From positions 1,495,501 through 1,559,500 of the forward strand of contig NZ_FOIR01000001.1 of the NCBI RefSeq assembly GCF_900111145.1: a stretch of DNA of 64,000 nucleotides. Reading direction: 5' to 3'. The notes below the pieces were generated by a model. The model had not been told where the DNA came from and ran no database searches. It worked only from the letters and a program-made list of their open reading frames with translations. Both the position numbers and the translations under genes were made by a program. Below, in pieces: positions 60,137-64,000 of the stretch. This stretch comes from Roseivirga pacifica (GTDB lineage: Bacteria; Bacteroidota; Bacteroidia; Cytophagales; Cyclobacteriaceae). The first letter of the stretch is position 1. Each line of letters begins with the position of its first letter.

Positions 60137-62547
60137 TACTTTCTTATTATGGCGCCTAGTTCTCTTTCAAAACCTTTCATCAGTCGGGTCATGGTTTTGT
60201 CAATCACCTTGTCTGTTAGGGTTTTTTCTTGGTCTTGAAGGTAAAAACTCATGGCATATGCTTTCTTGCCTTCTTCTATTTTGTCTCCTTCGTAAACATC
60301 GAAAACGTTCATTCTTGTAATAAGCTGACGTTCTAGTTTGAAGGTTACTTTCCTAATGTCCTCAAAATTTGTCTTTTTGTCAATAACCAAAGACAAGTCT
60401 CTTTTCACTTCAGGGAATTTTGAAAGTGGTTCGAACTCAGGGTTTAATGGATAAATCTTGCGCAAAAATGCCCAATCGATATCGGCATAAAACACTGGCT
60501 GACTCACATCAGCAAGGCTTCCGGCTTTTTTGGAAATCTTGCCTAAGCGAACCAATGGTTTCTTTCTTACGGAAATTTCAAGGCCATAGCTGAATATATC
60601 GTCCTTAATTTCGGTGGAGTCATATTGCGCAATACCGAATTTGTTTAGTAATTGGCTAATGGTTTGTGCTAAATCGTGGTACGCTACCGCACGGCCTTTG
60701 TTTTGCCAATGCTCGCTATTAGTGCTGCCTGTTAAAAAGATTGCTAGTCTTTCTCTTTCCTTGTATTTGCCGTCAATTAGGTGGTAGGTTTTACCGAATT
60801 CGTAAAGCTTTAAGTCTGTTTGCTTACGCTTAACGTTTCGGCTGATCACCTCTAAACCATGAAAAACCAAAGTTTGACGCATTACATTCAGGTCTTCGCT
60901 TAGCGAGTTTAGAATGTCAACGTCTTCCGACTCATTAATGCACTCAGTTTCGGCTGCGTATTGCTTTTTAGTAAGCGAGTTAGTGATGATTTCATTATAT
61001 CCGCTACCGGCAAGCACACGGCTTACTTCAAGCTGCAAAGAGTCATTGTCTTTTTTCGGAAATGCCGAAAGGAAGGTTGAACTCAAGTGATCTTCTAACG
61101 CAATGTTGTTGTAACCGTAAATCCTTAAAACCTCTTCAATTACATCGGCTTCACGCTGAACATCAACTCTGTAAGGAGGCACAATGGCTGTAAAACCTTC
61201 TTCGTTTTCCTTTTCGATGGTTATATCTAGGCCATTCAGTATTTCGTGAATTCTTTCCTTGCCTATTGCCTTGCCAATCAGTCGGTCGATGTGCTTGTAA
61301 ATTACAGGCACTTCAAAGTTGCCGATTGGGTTAGGGTAAATATCGTCTATTTCTGAGCTTATTTGCCCACCAGCGATTTGCTTAATGAGCATGGCAGCAT
61401 ACTTAAGCGCATAAACTGTCATGTTCGGGTCGGTACCACGTTCGTAACGGAAAGAGGCATCGGTTTTAAGCTGATGCTGTTGTGCTGATTTTCTAATGCT
61501 GTCTGGTGAGAAGTAGGCAACTTCTAGAAATACATGCTTGGTTTTTTCTGTAACCCCCGACTTTATTCCGCCAAAAACGCCACCAATGCACATGGCTTCT
61601 TGCTCGTTGCAAATCATTAGGTCGGTAGCAGCCAGTTTGCGTTCTTTTTCGTCTAGCGTAGTGAATTTGGTGCCCTCAGGCAGGTTTTTCACTATAACAT
61701 AGTTACCGGCCACATCTGCATCGAATGCGTGCATGGGCTGACCAAGACTGTGCAACACATAGTTAGTTACGTCAACCACATTGTTGGTAGGGTTTATTCC
61801 AATGGCCTTTAAGCGAGTTTGTAGCCATTCCGGAGAATCGGTTACGGTTACATCAGAAATGCTAATGGAGGTATAGCGAGGGCATGCCTCTGTATTTTCT
61901 ACGGTTACCTTAATGGTTTTATCCGTGTTGTCAACCTTAAAATCTTCTACCGAAGGCAAAGTGGTTTCAATGCCTAAAACAGCCTTTAAATCTCTTGCTG
62001 TTCCAAAATGAGAAGCACCATCTGCTCGGTTTGGTGTTAGGCCAATCTCGAAAACAAAATCGGAAGTAAGGTTAAAGTATTCGGCTGCAGGCGTACCGTT
62101 TGGCATGTCGGTGTCTAGCACCAAAATACCATCGTGCGATTTGCCTAAGCCAATCTCGTCTTCGGCACAAATCATTCCTTGTGATGCCTCGCCACGAATT
62201 TTTGCTTTCTTAATGGTAAAAGCCTCGCCTTCGCTTGGGTAGAGTGTAGCGCCAACTGTAGCCACTACAACTTTTTGTCCTGCGGCCACATTTGGAGCCC
62301 CACAAACAATTGGTGATGGTTCGCCTGTGCCAATGTCTACCGTGGTAACCGAAAGTTTATCGGCATTTGGGTGCTTTTCGCAGGTTAAAACCTCTCCAAT
62401 TACCAGGCCCTTTAAGCCGCCTTTCACAGATTCAACTTCTTCAACTCCTTCTACCTCTAGCCCGGTTTGAGTAAGTAGAGCCGAGATTTCTTCAGGAGAC
62501 TTATCTATTGCGATGTAATCTTTTAGCCAGTTAAGAGAGATTTTCAT
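60136..62547 (-). CDS. pheT: Phenylalanine-tRNA ligase beta subunit
   Basis: This 803-aa subunit has the usual order: N-terminal domain with EMAP-like tRNA-binding OB fold (about 40-150; VVCGAPNVAAGQKVVVATVG), B3/B4 editing domain (about 210-400), B5 DNA-binding fold, catalytic-like core, and the C-terminal FDX-ACB anticodon-binding domain (about 705-800; FPEVKRDLSLVIDK). It pairs with PheS, which is not in the window. It is the first gene of the pheT-coiled-coil-zapA-rny run. Confidence 0.97.
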   Translation of the reverse strand: MKISLNWLKDYIAIDKSPEEISALLTQTGLEVEGVEEVESVKGGLKGLVIGEVLTCEKHPNADKLSVTTVDIGTGEPSPIVCGAPNVAAGQKVVVATVGATLYPSEGEAFTIKKAKIRGEASQGMICAEDEIGLGKSHDGILVLDTDMPNGTPAAEYFNLTSDFVFEIGLTPNRADGASHFGTARDLKAVLGIETTLPSVEDFKVDNTDKTIKVTVENTEACPRYTSISISDVTVTDSPEWLQTRLKAIGINPTNNVVDVTNYVLHSLGQPMHAFDADVAGNYVIVKNLPEGTKFTTLDEKERKLAATDLMICNEQEAMCIGGVFGGIKSGVTEKTKHVFLEVAYFSPDSIRKSAQQHQLKTDASFRYERGTDPNMTVYALKYAAMLIKQIAGGQISSEIDDIYPNPIGNFEVPVIYKHIDRLIGKAIGKERIHEILNGLDITIEKENEEGFTAIVPPYRVDVQREADVIEEVLRIYGYNNIALEDHLSSTFLSAFPKKDNDSLQLEVSRVLAGSGYNEIITNSLTKKQYAAETECINESEDVDILNSLSEDLNVMRQTLVFHGLEVISRNVKRKQTDLKLYEFGKTYHLIDGKYKERERLAIFLTGSTNSEHWQNKGRAVAYHDLAQTISQLLNKFGIAQYDSTEIKDDIFSYGLEISVRKKPLVRLGKISKKAGSLADVSQPVFYADIDWAFLRKIYPLNPEFEPLSKFPEVKRDLSLVIDKKTNFEDIRKVTFKLERQLITRMNVFDVYEGDKIEEGKKAYAMSFYLQDQEKTLTDKVIDKTMTRLMKGFERELGAIIRK

Positions 62548-62686
62548 ACTTGTATTGTTGACTTAAAAGTCGATTCGATACACCAATAATGTACCGTTGA
62601 TGCTACATGATATTATAAAATGCCATAATTGGTGTTCTTACCATTTGGCATTCGGCAAAAATAAGCTTTTTGCTGATTGAAATAAC

Positions 62687-63307
62687 TTAGTGTTCGGTTT
62701 TATATAGCTTTTCTCCAGCGCTTACAGGAATGTTCATTAGGTTTTCGCGTGGGGGAATAGGGCAGCTATACTCATCGTTAAAATGGCAGTAGGGATTGTA
62801 TGCCGTATTAAAATCGATAACTACTGAATTTGTGTTACGGTAGGTTACATCGAGGTAGCGGCCGCCACCGTAAGTTTCGTCCGCACTAGTTTCGTCTGCA
62901 AACATAAGCGATAGCCTGTTTGGGTCGGTTTCTTCCCAGTCTTGGTAGAGCAGTAGCTTTTGAGGTTTTCCTTCTAATGTAAATGTGGCGTAGGCAAAGG
63001 GAATGTATTTTAGTTGTTCGCCAGTTGTAGATTCTATAAAAATTGGTTGGCGAGCTCCGAGCATTTCCAGCTTGGCAGTCACTTTGTACTTTTCGTCAAC
63101 TGGGTAGTAGTTCAGGCCGGTAAAACTTTGTTTGTCTTCTTCTTTAAGTGGGGAGGAAGAGGAGAGCATTTGGCCGTTTCTGTCTTTACGGTTGGTTTCA
63201 ATCCTTTCTATGTAATCTTCCGTGCTCTCGCCAATGGTTAGAAAGTTGAGAATTGTAACCCCAATAAGGGCTACTACTAGAATTCCGAAAATTGTACTCC
63301 GCTTCAT
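62687..63307 (-). CDS. DUF1684 domain protein
   Basis: This 206-aa protein has an N-terminal membrane segment (GILVVALIGVTILNFLTI) and a DUF1684 domain: PFAYATFTLEGKPQKLLLYQ, GGGRYLDVTY, and the closing block DFNTAYNPYCHFNDEYSCPI followed by PPRENL. The conserved cysteines in YCHFNDEYSC may bind metal. The family is common in Bacteroidota and has no known function. Confidence 0.88.
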   Translation of the reverse strand: MKRSTIFGILVVALIGVTILNFLTIGESTEDYIERIETNRKDRNGQMLSSSSPLKEEDKQSFTGLNYYPVDEKYKVTAKLEMLGARQPIFIESTTGEQLKYIPFAYATFTLEGKPQKLLLYQDWEETDPNRLSLMFADETSADETYGGGRYLDVTYRNTNSVVIDFNTAYNPYCHFNDEYSCPIPPRENLMNIPVSAGEKLYKTEH

Positions 63308-63389
63308 TCCTTATGCCTTGAAATCCAAGGCGAAATTAAGCTTGAGATGTTGAAAAAAGAAGTTCGGAGGAGTAAATAATAGGGGGAAG

Positions 63390-64000
63390 CTAAAGCATTC
63401 CTTCGTCTGCAAAGCTGTAATAGCCGTGTTCGGTAAAAATGATGTGGTCGATTACAGGAATTTCGAGCAATTTGCCGGCCTCACTCAGTTTGTTTGTCAA
63501 CTTTATGTCGGCTTGGCTGGGTTTAAGGTTACCGCTAGGGTGGTTGTGGATTAGAATTACTCCGCTGGCAAGATCTTCGAGCGCTTTTTTGAAAATGATT
63601 TTTGGGTCCGCCACTGTTCCGGATACTCCACCAGTAGAAACACATCTTTTGTGAAGCACCGTGTTGTTTCTGGCAAGCATCAATACCCAAAATTGTTCTA
63701 TCGGTTGATCGATCAAGTCGGGGCGTATAAGGTCGTAGGCAGTTTTTGAGCCGGTGATTTTAACGCGTTCAACGGGTGCGCTTTGGTTTCTTCTTCTGCC
63801 TATTTCTAGGGCGCTCACTATCGCAATGGCTTTCGCTTCGCCAATTCCTTTGAATTGAGTGAGGTCTTTTACACTTAGTTTGGCAAGTGCATTTAGGTTG
63901 TTACCAACGCTGGAAAGAATTTTTTTGGAGAGTTCCACCGCACTCAGTTCTGATGAGCCAGAGCCAATGAGTATGGCGATTAGTTCGGCATCGGAAAGAT
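63390..64000 (-). CDS. radC: DNA repair protein RadC family (N-terminus cut by window edge)
   Basis: The frame stays open to the right edge, and the last bases encode LSDAELIAILIGSGSSELSA, the normal RadC N-terminal region, so a GTG at 63938 is not the real start. The rest shows a helix-hairpin-helix (LTQFKGIGEAKAIAIVSALE) and the JAMM metallopeptidase-like motif HNHPSGNLKPSQAD with an upstream glutamate. The link of RadC to DNA repair is doubted and its true role is open. About the first 30-40 residues lie outside the window. Confidence 0.94.
   Translation of the reverse strand, partial: LSDAELIAILIGSGSSELSAVELSKKILSSVGNNLNALAKLSVKDLTQFKGIGEAKAIAIVSALEIGRRRNQSAPVERVKITGSKTAYDLIRPDLIDQPIEQFWVLMLARNNTVLHKRCVSTGGVSGTVADPKIIFKKALEDLASGVILIHNHPSGNLKPSQADIKLTNKLSEAGKLLEIPVIDHIIFTEHGYYSFADEGML

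Overview
The window comes from a Bacteroidota chromosome, most likely an order Cytophagales marine bacterium (Roseivirga/Fulvivirga-like; the genus is inferred only). Evidence: several intergenic regions carry the Bacteroidota promoter TTTG-N18..20-TAnnTTTG, starts mostly lack Shine-Dalgarno sequences, a 1604-aa surface protein ends in a type IX secretion (T9SS) sorting domain, and the class Ia ribonucleotide reductase small subunit is of the eukaryote-like type. Most of the window is housekeeping DNA with short intergenic gaps.

Layout. 1-1147: nrdB-nrdA (minus; nrdA cut by the left edge). 1625-2218: rplU-rpmA (plus). 2285-9758: minus-strand run of two tandem secreted TonB-C-like paralogues, a rhomboid protease, a polyprenyl diphosphate synthase, RNase R and a DEDDy exonuclease. 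9792-16157: lipB, a GH113-like hydrolase, manA, pgi, yraN and a YwqK-like lipoprotein, then tRNA-Asn and an Nramp-like transporter. 17861-21650: Hsp20, HtrA protease and an ALDH7-type dehydrogenase. 21746-23463: NRDE, DinB-like and YHS proteins. 23604-28205: a sigma-54 activator followed by an ATP-grasp / LysE exporter / Crp-Fnr operon with an apparent sigma-54 promoter and palindromic activator sites. 28307-30397: small secreted proteins, then a GIY-YIG micro-element at the 3' end of tRNA-Leu. 30525-33700: LiaF-like protein, gamma-glutamyltransferase, lipoprotein. 33755-36168: cytochrome bd oxidase. 36361-42378: rarA, secreted proteins, M28 peptidase, a small accessory patch with a REPIN-like doublet, nitroreductase. 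42380-45234: DASS transporter, heptamer repeat, a possible ECF-driven small RNA, sucD. 45392-57795: a surface/regulatory block made of a micropeptide, a lipoprotein, the giant cadherin-like T9SS protein, an S74-chaperone surface protein, a LuxR-type regulator and two paralogous TPR-TM-LytTR regulators. 57923-64000: rny, zapA, a coiled-coil protein, pheT, a DUF1684 protein and radC (cut by the right edge).

The strongest unusual signals are: (1) a GIY-YIG nuclease gene bracketed by 43/44-bp direct repeats of the tRNA-Leu 3' end plus terminator, with two palindromes flanking a copied T-loop; (2) a complete-looking sigma-54 circuit (activator, three copies of a TCAYGAWATWTCGTGA palindrome, a -24/-12 promoter) controlling an ATP-grasp ligase and a LysE-type exporter; (3) a 24-bp regulatory block, 23/24 identical, followed by a hairpin and AGTAAACAA, found upstream of both the S74 surface gene and an unannotated 42-aa membrane peptide, next to two LytTR regulators. 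The first two look like undescribed systems; all functional claims about them are inference from sequence layout.
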